A stretch of DNA of 64,000 bases from Diadema setosum (GCA_033980235.1 CM067062.1:7896400-7960399); one strand, 5' to 3'; counted from the first letter of the stretch, positions 1 through 11,264 are shown. Translations and numbers: made by a program. The notes: generated by a model from the sequence alone, not told the origin.

Positions 1-888
1 ATCCAACTCACATACAGGAAAAATGCTGAAAATTCCAATGGAATCACAAGTTCACTGAACGATATCGAAAATTTGCAGCTATCGTCGTCAAACGCGAACG
101 GTGCAACAATGTTGCGCGCTAAGGAAGGGGCCCGCAACTCGTCACCCGTGCTCCCATAGACAAAGCACATAAAAGACGTGTGCGGGTGACCGTGATGCTC
201 CCATAGACATACACGTAAAAGATGCTGCGGGGACAGTGGTGATATATATAACACGTATTCCGATTAAATTTCAGATTTTCGCGAAAAACTGTTCGGTTTT
301 CACCACAATTTGCTTGGTTGTGGTAGCCCTGCCAAGTTTCAAGCGTACTGAACACAGTCCCGGGCATAAATTTTTGCTTAGTGCGCTTAAAACAATTTTA
401 AGCGGGGTGACGGTATTCGGGCCCCTGACGAGGTGCGGGCACCTCGCTATAGGCCTATTTGCATTTTAACAGGAAATGATAGTCCATATTCATGTACAGA
501 GAGCTAGGTAGATAGACGACAGAAAACACAATCAACTGCAGCTCACAGTCACATCGTTGATCAGCTCGAGCACGCACATCACCGCACTGGCAACCGAACG
601 TACTTTTTGACAGATCGGATAGGCGTATTGCATGTATGAAGCGCGTAGTGAGTTTGCAGTTTGCGCATGTTTACCAGTACGTTGTACAGCAATGCACCGA
701 GTACTAGTACACTTCAGCGGCTGAGCGCGCAGTTGTCTCTTCATAGTACGCGTACGCGCTGCCCTCCTGCTGAGCTGCTTTCCCGAGCGTGAATGACTAG
801 TCAATCTTCTTGAAAAGAAAAGCAAGATGCCCTTAAAAAAGAGGTAAATTACAGAATACCAGTAGTCTTAAATTCATTGGGAGGGATA
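1..888. other. Left flank, no gene recognised
   Basis: No convincing exon was found here. A segment of about 40-50 bases beginning with the words ctcccatagaca and containing aaaaga and gcgg occurs twice, near 150-190 and 197-230, as a short imperfect direct duplication. The open frames are short and composition-driven. It could be upstream intron or intergenic DNA of the first receptor gene. Confidence 0.4.
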
Positions 889-1790
889 TAAAACAAATAT
901 ACCAGGCCAATTTTTCGAGGCACCGGTTGAAACTATGTGCCTCCGGTGAAGTAGCACTATTTTCTTCGGGGCTGCGCCCCTCAGAAGATAGTGCTACTGA
1001 AGTCACCTCATGCGCATAGTTTGGGTGGTATTCTGAGGTCGTAATTAAGTCTGTAATTAACTTCATGATTAAGTCGTGAAGTTAATAGACCCTTAATCAT
1101 GGGCAAAATCGGTATTCTGAGGACGTAATTAAGGTATGATTAAGTCCCCTGTAATTATCTTAGGTCCCTCCCATCTAATTGTTATTCCATCCAATCAGAC
1201 GCGTTGTTAGAAGCGAAAATGATGATTACACGCGCAAATATGCCCTCAATGCGCGCTCCAGCACGCCCCCTGTAATTACAACCCAAGAGCTCCGTGCGCA
1301 CACTCCGGTATTTTATTACAAGCCCTCACCTACGCACGCGCAGATCTCAACCTCTTTGCTCACATAAAATGACAAAATTCCTCGAAGATCGGCTATAATT
1401 TCTTTTTTTTTTCTCTGAATTCTACGGATACCATGATAACAAGATTCAACCGCTCCTCAGTTACCGAAGACGGTAAGCATCGTTGTGGCAGAGAAAACAC
1501 GATGTAATGCGTGATATCGGAGTAGTTAATGACACTCTTTGGTATCATTAAGTTTTCCATTAACTTTCATACTTAATTACACTCTCAGAATACCGATTCG
1601 TAATTAACTCTGTGATTAAGTCCTCTCAGAGGTCCTTCCCGCCAAAACGCTTGTTGCTATGGTAGTTAATATACCCCCTACTTAATCATGCTCTCAGAAT
1701 ACCAATTCGGTAATTAAGTGCTAATCAGACACTTAATTAGCTCTCAGAATACGGCCCGGTGCCTCTTAGGCCTGGTATATTTGTATACTA
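889..1790. repeat. Nested inverted-repeat elements (MITE inside MITE)
   Basis: Outer arms near 895-928 (AATATACCAGGCC ... GAGGCACCGG) and 1755-1787 (CCGGTGCCTC ... GGCCTGGTATATT) are inverted copies. Between them the words GGTATTCTGAGG and CGTAATTAAG occur at about 1029 and 1112, and their reverse complement (CTCAGAATACC) at about 1585, 1692 and 1741. This indicates a second palindromic element with repeated subterminal motifs. Near 947-1002 there is a hairpin: arms AGTAGCACTAT/ATAGTGCTACT around a GGGGCTGCGCCCC loop stem. No coding capacity. The family was not identified. Confidence 0.6.
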
Positions 1791-3380
1791 TTCCCCTAGA
1801 GGGCTCACACCCGTAAATAAAATGGAATGTCCCAGACCCCTTCACAAATTCGTACCAAAGATACCACAATAAATGAAGAAAAAAATTAATTAAAAATCAA
1901 TTATGTAGCTTGGCAAAAAAAAAAAAAAAAACTGAATAGCTGTAGAAATTGAGTATTTTATAAATTTATCTACAAATTGCATTTTGTTTGGAAGATGAAA
2001 GCTTTTCTGGTGGAATTTGAGGGGACTATATTTCATTGGGTACGTGTACTAACAATAGGTGATTTTTTTAGTGTCTGTGCCACAAATGTGATATTATGTT
2101 ATATAGTTTATATGTTTGCGTTCTAAAATTCTACTGAGTATCGTTCATAGTATCAGCATCAATCAATGAGTAAATGTACAATTATGGTACATAGACGAAT
2201 TCAAAATGAATATGTTTTATTGGTATAACAAATGGGTGCTGTTGTTGTTTTGTTCCAGTGTTCCACGTCTTACAAGCTTGGCTTTCTTAGTGGAACACTG
2301 TTTTCCATCATTGTGATTTACTATTTTTGTTGCCATATGGCAAAGTGCATTGTTTCTTTTTTTTATGACACCATTCGTGCATATACTTTATAATGTATTT
2401 GAAAAAAAAAAATCCGTTATCACACGAGTTCAGGAAAATTGGAAAAATTGTATCACTTTGGATTATGTCAAATTTTCTTTTCTCTTTGATGATGGAAATA
2501 AATACACTATTGAATAGAATTGAATGGAATTGAAGGTTGTTAATGACGGTAATTACGTCAGATCATACTTTGCCGTGTTGCTGAAAAGAACTGTAAAGTT
2601 CTACTCAGTACGCTATGTAGAAGTACTCAGATTCAGATTTTATGGAAAGACCACGAACGATCTCTATTTCTGTGAATCCTCTTGCTTCCCAATTATCATG
2701 CAAATTTGGATAAGTATTATTCGTTATTAACTACTTTTACGCCTATGATTTTGCATAGGAACAATTTATGTTTTTTCCTTCAGCATTCCCGAATATCATG
2801 TTAAAAAGTTAGATTGTCTACGGGTACAAAAGAAAAAAAAAAGGAACAACTCTGGCATTTAAATTGTGTGTCAGAAAATCCCACTAGGCTAAAAAATAGT
2901 GTAAAAATATTATTTCAGAGTTCGGAAAACACTATGGATTTGGCCGCATCGCGCCGCTGCATAGATTTTCTTATGAAGGCTCTACCGGCTTTAGTTGCTC
3001 TTGGATCATATTCGAATTTGGCATGAAGAAGCATTATGGAAAAACGAAGACGCTTGTTGGATTTGGTTGTTGTTCCCGTCTTTATACGCAAAACATTAAT
3101 TTTCAGGGTCTGCTGTCTACGTGATACTGGCAGTGTTTCTTGACCGATTATTTTTTCACTAATTCTTATGTAAATCTACCAATCATAGTCAAGTCTAGAT
3201 ACTTTTACCTCTTGATAATGCTGCCCCCACTGTTCCACCTTTTATTGTATCATACATTAATTAATGTTATATTAATCATGCAATAACTTGATTGTTACTG
3301 AACTGATTTTCTTGAGACTTGCTAAGATCGTGAATAGGTGGTCATTCTACACAACAATTTGTGGTGACGCGGCGCCCTCA
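1791..3380. other. Non-coding stretch upstream of gene 1 exons
   Basis: AT-rich sequence with homopolymer runs and no exon I can defend. A short open frame near 2814-3026 follows a possible acceptor but does not resemble the SRCR exon of the second gene. If gene 1 has CUB and first SRCR exons equivalent to gene 2, they are either degraded here or left of the window. Confidence 0.35.
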
Positions 3381-3462
3381 ATGTTCCGACCCGGACGGCG
3401 TGTCAGATTTCTTGTATGTGCTCTATCAGCCACATTTCTTTTGCCGAATGCTGGATGTCACT
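3381..3462 (+). CDS. Candidate signal-peptide exon of receptor gene 1
   Basis: From the ATG at 3381 the frame reads MFRPGRRVRF followed by the hydrophobic stretch LVCALSATFLLP and NAGC. This has the basic n-region, hydrophobic h-region and small-residue cleavage site of a signal peptide. A GT at 3463 would end the exon in phase 1, matching the phase-1 start of the next recognised exon at 3929. The donor context is weak and the hydrophobic run could be chance, so this is a proposal. If right, gene 1 begins with a signal peptide joined to only the end of an SRCR domain. Confidence 0.35.
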
Positions 3463-3928
3463 GTATTCCGCGACAATTACCATGTTATACAACATTTTGC
3501 CCTAATAAGTAAGCTTATAATGGATTATGAGTGCGGGTTTCGGAGATAGGGGGTACATGTCCTCGAACGGGTCCCCCGGCCGAGTACTCTATAGTTTTTA
3601 AAGTTCTCTATTGCTGGCTGTGGGAGGTTTGGAATACCAGTCCGAAATCAAGATTTAATATTCACAATTAACATTTTATTACATCATTTTTTTTTTCAAA
3701 ATAGTCGCCAGTCATTCTTAAGCTATAAAGATTATTGAATTTGTGTTATTATGCAAAACAGAAATGTAACAGCATTCCTGTACTCCATAAACTGATTCAA
3801 CTCCTTTCATAAAATAACCTATTTATACTGTGAGAGTGTGGATTGAATGTCTGAGCAAATAAACTAAGGCACATTTTTTTTAAATAAAATTTTGCTTGTT
3901 TATCGCTTAATCATTTCACATTTCACAG

Positions 3929-4006
3929 ATTCGCAAAGCGTAATGGACTGCTCGAGGCCGATCGACATATGCCCTTCTGAAAAAGCACTGAAGCTAAAGT
4001 GCTGGG
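3929..4006 (+). CDS. SRCR-like 3' exon, receptor gene 1
   Basis: The 78-base exon lies between a TTTCACAG acceptor and a GTAAGT donor, phase 1 at both ends. It encodes DSQSVMDCSRP ... LKLKCWG. It is exactly the same length and phase as the exon at 23186-23263 (DSKSVTKCYSK ... VHLKCRG), and both resemble the C-terminal Cys-containing end of a scavenger receptor cysteine-rich domain. The paralogy of the two exons is seen directly; the SRCR name is inferred from the larger partner exon in gene 2. Confidence 0.7.
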
Positions 4007-4232
4007 GTAAGTAACTATGGCTCGTGCTTTTGCCTCTTTTTGTGTTGGATATGTTTGTTTGTTTGTTTGTTTGTTTTTTGCACTTTTGTTTAATCCTGAC
4101 ATTTTCTCCTAGGAATGAGAGGCAGGTGCTCTTATACAAAATGCGAACACACATTACAAATCCTTTGCTCTGGTGCAGAATTTTGGAGTTGAATTAAAAT
4201 GTAAGGGAACTTAAAACTGTATTCTTGGTGTA

Positions 4233-4688
4233 CAGTTCGACCTCGATTATCCGGCCATGTCGGGACCGGTGCTCATCCGGATAAGCGAATTGGCCGGATA
4301 TGGGAGACACAATGTTATAATGTGTACAGCTGCCGTCCAAGTTGCCGTCCAAGTGCACTGGCAGCTAGGCAGCTGGTAGCGTACCCCGCAACGGTGGTGT
4401 AATCTATGCTAGCCTGCTCAAAATTGTAGTACCTTCTTCACAAAAATAAAGTATATCTTTATAGATCATGACTGCTTACTTTGATGATGATAATGCGGTG
4501 TGAATTTATGTTAGTTCTGTCGGGAATATTGTAGGTAAATCATGTGAATTTTGTAGAAATTTTGATTGAGTTTAAAGTCACTATTTTCTCTCAATTTTTT
4601 TAATAAAAAAAAGTCCTTTACTGCTTGAAGGCGTCCGGATAAAAGAGATTTCCAGATAAAAGGAGGCCGGATAATCGAGGTCGAACTG
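4233..4688. mobile_element. pogo/Tigger-like MITE
   Basis: A 456-base element whose ends are inverted copies: CAGTTCGACCTCGATTATCC at the left and its complement at 4669-4688. It is flanked by TA at 4231-4232 and 4689-4690. CAGT-type ends with the GACCTCGATTATCCGG consensus and TA duplication are typical of non-autonomous Tc1/mariner-pogo elements. It lies in the gene 1 intron between the SRCR and WSC exons. No transposase frame is present. Confidence 0.85.
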
Positions 4689-5297
4689 TAGTAATAAATC
4701 TGAAGACATTTAAGCGAAAATGTCCATTGCAAAAAAGAGTGAAAAAAAATTCGAACACTACAGCCCAACAAAAAAGAAACCATACATTGAACTTCCTAAA
4801 TTTTCTTTTTTGTTTTGCTCAAGAAGTTAGTGTCAAAATTACAATTCTGAATCGGTCAGGATTTTGGAAAGATGTTCGTCTGGAGTATATCTACATGAGA
4901 TATTTTTTATTTAAAAGACTCCTTTTCAGAAGGAGTTCATTTGTGAGCCTATTCAAGAGAAGTGGAAAAGTAGGATATTTCATTCACAAAATAAGTATCT
5001 TGAGTTCACAACATGTTACATAGTTAATGTCATGATCTCATTTGAATCATGGTGTTGATGCTATTCTGGATATTTGACCTACATCTCCGAAGAATTGTTG
5101 TCTATCTCTTTCTTTTAAGTGTAACGTGCAAAGTCGTACATATATAGCCCCTCGAAGGAACGTAAGGATAAGTCAAGATTGTAGAACGTGATAAAGACTA
5201 TACTACTATCAGATATATCAAAAAGCTGTCATAGATGTTCGGCACGAATGTGTATTTCCTTTAAGGTATATTTACTCTTTGATCTGTATTCTCGCAG

Positions 5298-5561
5298 AAC
5301 CTGGATATTTAGGATGCTTCGAAAGCATGTCAGGCCCACTGGACAGCAGCTTGATCATTAAGCTTGGCGCGATGTCAGATATAGAGTGCGCCACCATGTG
5401 TCGAGGATTAGCCTTTGACGTAGCTGTCATACACAGACTCGAATGTGTGTGCATGTCATCAGAGAATTTTACTTTGATGTCCGATTCTCATCTTCGTAAG
5501 TGGTCATGTCCAAACAAGGCCCAGCTAGAATTCAGACCTCTTGAATATTATGCATTTAATG
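5298..5561 (+). CDS. WSC-domain exon, receptor gene 1
   Basis: A 264-base, phase 1-1 exon (acceptor TCTCGCAG, donor GTGAGT). The product reads EPGYLGCFES ... IECATMCRG ... AVIHRLECVCMS ... WSCP, the Cys pattern and the closing WSCP of a WSC domain. WSC is an extracellular, probably carbohydrate-binding module found in polycystin-1, fungal wall sensors and many invertebrate receptors. The paralogous exon is 54312-54539. By context this is an ectodomain module of a single-pass receptor, between the SRCR end and two CCP domains. The ligand is unknown. Confidence 0.85.
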
Positions 5562-5766
5562 GTGAGTATTGTGCGGAAGTCTTTCTTTTTTTTTCACATT
5601 ATCGTTTCTGCGGTGACAAAACCTTACATCTCACTTCGGATACGTTGAGAAGCTGCCCAACTGAAGTTTGAATGTAAAAAAGAATAAAGAGTTTAATGTT
5701 TTAAGATAATTTATGCAATGCTAAATGCAGAAAAAAAAAAAAACTCAGCTTAAGTGCTGCAAAAAT

Positions 5767-6440
5767 GTGACAGTGCACCTCAAAACAAACAAAAAGTCGC
5801 CAGATATGAATTTTTAGTTAAGACCATATTCTGAAAGACCAGACTTTAAGCTTTAAAATGATGTATAACTCAAATCAAATCTAAATATTGGAAAGAAAGC
5901 ACAAACTCAGGAAAAGTGTGAACTGAGAAAAGAGGCTCTGAAGTACAGTGTCTATTCAAGCGCTTAATGTTTACCAAACCGTGCTGACTGTGCGATGAAT
6001 GGGACAAAAAAAACAGGAAGTAAACCACCAGAGTAACAACAATGAAGGGATTATCAGATTAAACTTGAATTAGGCATGCCTCATTAACACATTCTGTCCA
6101 TAATTAATGCCAACTTTTAAAGCAGTAGCACTATTTTTTCAAAAGTTATTAGAGTTGAAAGTGAAGAGTTTGGACAAGGTTTTTCAGAAATGAAAAAGGG
6201 ATTCGAAAGACGCACCTAATCACACTATTCTGCCAAAAATGTTCGAGATAAACTGCTAAAAAAACACACTTTCCTGCCCGTTTTATGATACCAAATCTTA
6301 GCATAATTTAAAAGGAGACCCGCTCTTTCAGAAAATATGAAAAAGTCAAGTTCGGGTAGGTTGACCCATTTCACTTATTTTCAGCCCTCACGCAAAATCA
6401 GTGTGTGCGACTTTATGTTCGTTTTGAGGCGCACGGTCAC
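5767..6440. mobile_element. MITE copy A, 4-bp target duplication
   Basis: A 674-base element near-identical to 27369-28053. Terminal inverted repeats of ~33 bases begin GTGACAGTGCACCTCAAAAC and end with the complement of GTGACCGTGC. The flanks are AAAT at 5763-5766 and 6441-6444, a 4-bp duplication. Non-coding. It sits in the WSC-CCP1 intron of gene 1 and has no counterpart in the same intron of gene 2, so it inserted after the tandem duplication or was lost there. Superfamily not assigned. Confidence 0.85.
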
Positions 6441-6547
6441 AAATAGTCCTTAAATGTGAGTATGTGATACAAACAACCAATGTAAACATTTGAATAAGTA
6501 TAATTGACGAGGAAAATACCCCGGTTAAATACTGGTTGGTGGCAAGG

Positions 6548-6655
6548 TTAGAATAAAGATTAGGGTTAGGGTTAGGGTTAGGTAGGGGGTAAGGTGTTGG
6601 TTTACGATTAGGATTAGGTTCAGGATTAGGTTCAGGATTAGGTCCAGGAGAATTG
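6548..6655 (+). repeat. Telomere-like TTAGGG and degenerate GGATTA repeat
   Basis: Contains GATTAGGGTTAGGGTTAGGG, then several GGATTAGGTTCA units. A very similar tract preceded by the same word TAAAGATTAGGG occurs at 54908-54990, in the corresponding WSC-CCP1 intron of gene 2. It is an interstitial telomere-like tract or part of an old repeat, not a chromosome end, because unique coding exons lie on both sides. Confidence 0.75.
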
Positions 6656-6874
6656 TTCGGGGCAATTGCCCATGGTAGGATGTTTTGTAATATGCATCAA
6701 ATTTGATATCTTGAACATTTTATAAATCACTGCTCCTAACGGTAAACAGCACCTTTAATTATCTATTAAGGAAGATCGCACGCGTGTTTCCTCCGCTCTC
6801 TTCTATGCAGCTTGAATAGTTGTGAAAACTTCGGGTACGTTAGTTCATGATGTATCAAAATATATATTACATTG

Positions 6875-7044
6875 CAGGGGCGGATCCAGGAATTCCGTAA
6901 AGAGGGGGAGCGTTTACAAAATTAAAGGGGGGGGGGCGCACGCACCCCTCCCCCATTTTTTTCTTTTTATTTCTTTTGTTTCAACAAAAAATAAAGGGGG
7001 GGGGGGGCGTGCGCCGGTTGCGGTCCTCCCTGGATCCGCCCCTG
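6875..7044. mobile_element. hAT-like MITE with GGGCGGATCCAGG ends
   Basis: The ends CAGGGGCGGATCCAGG (left) and CCTGGATCCGCCCCTG (right) are perfect inverted copies over 16 bases. The interior is G-rich arms around a polyT loop (GGGGGG GCGCACGC ... GTGCGCC), so the whole unit is close to palindromic. CATTG is repeated at the flanks. CAGGG-type ends suggest hAT, but an 8-bp duplication is not clear. It is an intronic insertion in gene 1. Confidence 0.75.
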
Positions 7045-7273
7045 CATTGGAATTATCTTTATCATTTTCAAATACTGACCTTACGATTTGCTTCTATTTG
7101 GACGTTCAAATGAAATTGGTATCAGTTGGCATAAGTTCTAACATTGGCAGAAGAAACGGCTGTGGGTCCATGCTACAGCGCCCTCCTGTATCACGAGTCT
7201 GTGTGTCTCACGCATTTGTAAAATGGGCTTGAGAATCTCTGCAATCTGATTAAATTCATGCATTGACTTTTAC

Positions 7274-7297
7274 CAGGGAGGTGAGCTCACCTCCCTG
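7274..7297. repeat. Perfect 24-bp palindrome
   Basis: CAGGGAGGTGAG is followed directly by its complement CTCACCTCCCTG. It could be the collapsed remnant of a small inverted-repeat element. A related perfect palindrome (GGGTGAGGTACCTCACCC) is at 61576-61593. Confidence 0.8.
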
Positions 7298-7443
7298 CTT
7301 TTACTGATCCACACTGAGCCCTGCGTTCTGTAAAATCCGAACGCATGGCTCAAGCCTTTGTACAGTGTTGTAGGAGTACCAAACGTATGACGGGCAATAA
7401 ATGAATGAATTTACGGGCGTACTTTATAAAACGAATGACTCAC

Positions 7444-7556
7444 TAGGCGTTTTTACATCAGCCCGATAAAAATCCAAGCTCGAGATATTTTTTTAACTTA
7501 CCAAGTCAGAAAATAGCGCGCTATTTCGAAACATCGGGCTGATGTGAAAACGCCTA
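7444..7556. mobile_element. Short 113-bp MITE
   Basis: The ends TAGGCGTTTTTACATCAGCC and its near complement (GGCTGATGTGAAAACGCCTA, ending 7556) form ~24-base inverted repeats around an AT-rich centre containing a small AAATAGCGCGCTATTT palindrome. Non-coding, in the gene 1 intron. Confidence 0.75.
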
Positions 7557-8378
7557 TTGTTTCGTGGATCAATGAGAATTGAATGCTCTCATTTAACTTT
7601 TGACACTGTCTAAAACAGTTCGAAAGTTAATATATACTAAATCTTATAACCATTTTCGGGCGAACGAATGTCCTTTTTAAAAAAATTTTATCTAACAAAT
7701 CCTATTATCAATTATGTTATTTTCGGAATGGCAATCCTATATATCCTATTTCAATTTGAGTGAACGAGCCTACGGATTAACAAACATTTTGGAATGAAAA
7801 AAATATTTTCATTTCATTTTATTTCAATATATTTTTATGTTTCTCACATGATATCACAAGAAAGTATATAAATACGAAAATTATACAAAACATAAATTAG
7901 ATAAGACTTCATCGGAATGTACAAAAGTTTGATTTGGTATAAACACAAGGTCTGTATTCATGCAAATTGAACTGTGGTAATGATGCGAAAAAATATGATG
8001 GGGCCTGCGTAAAACCATTAGCTTGTACAGCCGCGGTTGATAAATCAGATTATCTCAATTAAATGACGAACCTTATTTTATTTTCTAACTATCAAACTCT
8101 CGAAATGTTGAACCTGATTCCATTTTCAGATTAACGACCTTTGGACTAACAAACCGCTGGAAAGAAGAACAAATATTCGGATCAACGGACCCCTTTATTT
8201 CATTTTCGGACAAACGAACTTAGAGGCGTGCGAACTTTCTGTTTTTCGAATGGTTAAACCTGGGTATAACGAGCCTTCAGAATAACGTGACTCAATGCAG
8301 GGTTTGTGTGTGTGTGTGTGTGTGTGTGCGCGTGCTTTTGTAATAATCTCGGTATCATATTTCTCTCTTTATTTGCAG
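7557..8378. other. Intron of gene 1, no gene seen
   Basis: AT-rich intron sequence. A motif resembling TTTTCGGA(C/A)(A/T)AACGAAC recurs several times between about 7650 and 8270, as an irregular, decayed tandem repeat. A (GT)n run at 8304-8328 lies shortly before the CCP1 exon. Confidence 0.45.
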
Positions 8379-8612
8379 TTTCTTATGGCTTTTGCGACAA
8401 ACTTGGCATTGTTCAAAACGGAAAATGGGATTCAAACGTCACTTGGTTTGGTTCGAGGACAACTCTTGTCTGTGAGAAAGGATACGCCATTATTGGTAAG
8501 GCGACACTGCAGTGTGTTGGACGACCTGGACGGTCCAATTACTTCCCAGTGTGGAATTCTGCCTTACCATCCTGCGAAGTGGCCGACAGTATATTTGTTG
8601 AGCCTACCGGAG
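8379..8612 (+). CDS. CCP/sushi domain 1 exon, receptor gene 1
   Basis: A 234-base, phase 1-1 exon (acceptor TTATTTGCAG, donor GTGAGG). It encodes YGFCDKLGIVQNGKWDS ... GSRTTLVCEKGYAIIG ... LQCVG ... VWNSALPSCEVA, with four cysteines and the W...C ending of a complement control protein module. The paralogous exon in gene 2 is 55121-55336 (NGKWDS/HGKWDS, NGSATL). CCP modules are extracellular adhesion or recognition units. A ~17-residue linker follows the last Cys. Confidence 0.88.
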
Positions 8613-8714
8613 GTGAGGGGAGACTATAGGGATCGCCTGCGGCGTCTGTCCGTCCGTCCGTAACGCTACAAAAACTTGAATAATTCTCTACTGAGGACTT
8701 CAATTTCAATCATA

Positions 8715-9300
8715 CTCAGATGGAAGAGTGGTTATACAAAGTTACACATTTTACCAAACATGAAGGTCACCTCAAGGTCAACGGTCACAGACAGGGGTCA
8801 ATGAACTTTAGGGCCCAATATTAACTTTTTACGGTGCGTTTCGATTGTGGCTCATAACTTTTTATGTACATTGTATATATCCGTTTGTGGACAAACTTGA
8901 ATGGTAGATGTCCCTCCTCGGTGGTTTGAAGATCACCACAAGATTAAAAATCATATAGGCGTCAACGAACGTTTAGGGCCCGATCCGATGTTAAGTTTTT
9001 GCGGTGCTTTTCGATTATGGCTCATAACCTTTTATGTTTATATCCGTTTGTGAACAAACCTGAATGGTAGATGTCCCTTGTTGAATTGAAGGTCATCACA
9101 AGGTCAAAGTTCAACGACAGGGGTCAACGAAATTTTATTTCCCAGTGTTAAGTTTTTATGATGCGTTTCGATTATGGCTCATAGCTTTTGATCCATATGT
9201 CCGTTTGTGACCAAACATTTAACTTTGTTGGTAAATGTCCCCTGTGAGTTGAAGATCACCACAAGGTTAAAGGTCATAGACGGGGTCAATGAACTTGAGG
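8715..9300 (+). repeat. ~160-bp tandem repeat, about 3.5 units
   Basis: A phrase of the form GTGCGTTTCGATTRTGGCTC recurs at about 8836, 9003 and 9160. Each is followed by a TATCCGTTTGTG..CAAAC word and a GAAGRTCACCACAAGG word, giving a period of roughly 157-168 bases. Units are diverged by scattered substitutions. It is a minisatellite-like array in the CCP1-CCP2 intron of gene 1. It contains stops in all frames. Confidence 0.8.
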
Positions 9301-10202
9301 GAGTTAGAAAAACATTGATTTATTCCACGCGAATGGGCGAGGCACATTTTGGCATTTGCCTTGTTTTAATCCTTATATTTTTCTACTTCTTCTTCCATCA
9401 TCATAGATTGTCGAGAAAAATGGTCTTACAGCATGTTTTCGATAAAAAGAAAAACAATGATTAGTTAGCTCGCACAACTCTGGAAAAAGAGCAAGGCTGG
9501 TTAAGATATTGTAAACAAATTTATGTTATTTCCTAGAAATTTTTTATCGTTTACTACATTAACCCCGAAAAAAAGGAATGTATTAAAATATCATTTATGG
9601 ACTTCTGTCTCTAACAAGCGATCACATTGCACTCTTGTAAAAGTAAAGGAAAACATAGCTAGGCGATAAAGATTTATAAAATTTCTTTTGAAGGTGAATT
9701 CGTCTTGTAAAGGTTCATTATAATTCTCTTACATTTCATTCCTAATCGTTTCTTCAAAGAATTTTGTATATATTACCTAAACATACGGTGACAGTGTTAA
9801 CATAAAGAAAAGACAGAGCTGTTAGTACATCTTACCTGTGTATTTTTCGAAATGCTCTTTCTTATACTTAATCAATAATTCACATTGTGCATGCAAAATC
9901 CTGATAAAAATGTACCAAGATTGTCAGAATGTGACGGAGTAAACACAAACGAAATAAAAAAAGAAGGAAATTGAATTACATAACTTTGATGAGAAAGCCC
10001 GAGTACATCTGTTATACAGTATCAATGACATAGACATGATAGACAAAGACATGGTTATCATCATGATTAAAAATGTTTACTTACAGTAAGAACCTTTATA
10101 CTAGAGATAAGGACTATGTGGTAATTCCTGTTAATATGTATTTGTGCGATTTCATTTGAAGATGCCTGCCATTCTCTCTTTCTGTCTCTCTCTTCCTGCA
10201 AG
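9301..10202. other. Intron of gene 1, no gene seen
   Basis: AT-rich intron between the tandem repeat and the CCP2 exon. The hydrophobic open frame at 9207-9464 starts inside the tandem repeat, shows no splice-site support, and is treated as chance. Confidence 0.5.
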
Positions 10203-10424
10203 ATAATTCCAATGTATCATCTCCTGGAATGTTTTGTGATCATCCTGGTAACGTGTCTAATGGAGAATGGGACTCAGCAATGACGTCATTAGGATCGTTG
10301 TTGACTCTCACTTGCAATGATAATTACGTCATCAATGGCAGTGCCACTATACGATGTATGCGATATCTGGACAGAAATATAACTGGCTGGAATGCGTCCA
10401 TCCCAACGTGTCAAAAGACAAAAG
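10203..10424 (+). CDS. CCP/sushi domain 2 exon, receptor gene 1
   Basis: A 222-base, phase 1-1 exon (acceptor CTTCCTGCAAG, donor GTATGG). It reads PGMFCDHPGNVSNGEWDS ... GSLLTLTCNDNYVINGSAT ... IRCMR ... GWNASIPTCQKTKG, a four-Cys CCP module with potential N-glycosylation sites. It resembles the gene 2 exon 55960-56177 (CGHPGNVSHGKWHS). It is the membrane-proximal CCP, followed by the stalk exon. Confidence 0.88.
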
Positions 10425-11168
10425 GTATGGAAAACTGTCCATATGCTTTCAACATTTTGGCTTATTTGAATGACATAGGCCGATTATAATAGCTGAGACA
10501 TAATTAATCTGAGAACTTCATTTTTCTTTTATTGAAAGTATTGTACCAGGAGAAGCAAACAGAAACAAACTTTTCTTTCTTGCAATTTTCTAGAGGTTAT
10601 AAAAAAAAAAAAAACATTTTTTACTACATTGGTAGGATGTTCACTTGAATATCGCCACTGGACAATTTTGGGCAGCCGTGTGGACATTGCATTGTAAAGA
10701 AGCCCATTTCAATTTGTCGTTCCCATGTTCAAATGTGTGCACATAGTAATCAATATGACTATGCATGTAATTAGACATCCGTTTTGAATTGGTGATTAGA
10801 TTATAAAAGCACCAAGTTATGAGATCGTAAATCCTAAGCATGCAGGTCCTGTATAAAAGTATGGCATGACTAGCATGCTTTCCACTGCAGTCTCGACAAC
10901 TGTCAATAATGATATTATATTTTAGACACCACAGTCCCTACAAGTCAACATTTTTTTTTTGAGAACAATATCTGCAAAACCAGATACGATTTTTCACTTC
11001 CAATAAAGGGGATGCAGCAAACAAAATATTTGCTTCAGAGGGGAGCATCACCCAAGTTAATTCTCTTAACATCAAAACAAAAGTAGCGTCGCTATCAAAA
11101 TCAAGGAGCTCGAAACAGGTTGACACTTATTACCTGAAGTTTACGATTTTTTTTTTTCTTTTGATAAG

Positions 11169-11264
11169 GTGCTATCGCCTCTCAACAGACAAGCGAGAGA
11201 ACGCCAATTGAACGAAAAACAACTCAAATGCCAGAGACAACTACCTTTACAACTACATTTAAAG
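11169..11264 (+). CDS. Thr-rich stalk exon, receptor gene 1
   Basis: A 96-base, phase 1-1 segment (AG at 11167-11168, GTGAGA donor) reading GAIASQQTSERTPIERKTTQ and MPETTTFTTTFK. Its length, phase continuity and Ser/Thr content suit a mucin-like extracellular stalk between CCP2 and the membrane helix. The acceptor has only a modest pyrimidine tract, so the exact start is uncertain. A small extra exon near 10924 (reading TTVPTS) cannot be excluded. Confidence 0.6.

Noticed and set aside
6548..6655. Chromosome end (telomere)
   Set aside because: Only a few exact TTAGGG units followed by degenerate units, with coding exons of the same gene on both sides; interstitial.
6822..7232. 136-codon open frame
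   Set aside because: It runs through the 6875-7044 palindromic MITE and poly-G runs; no splice sites or domain; a by-product of repeat composition.
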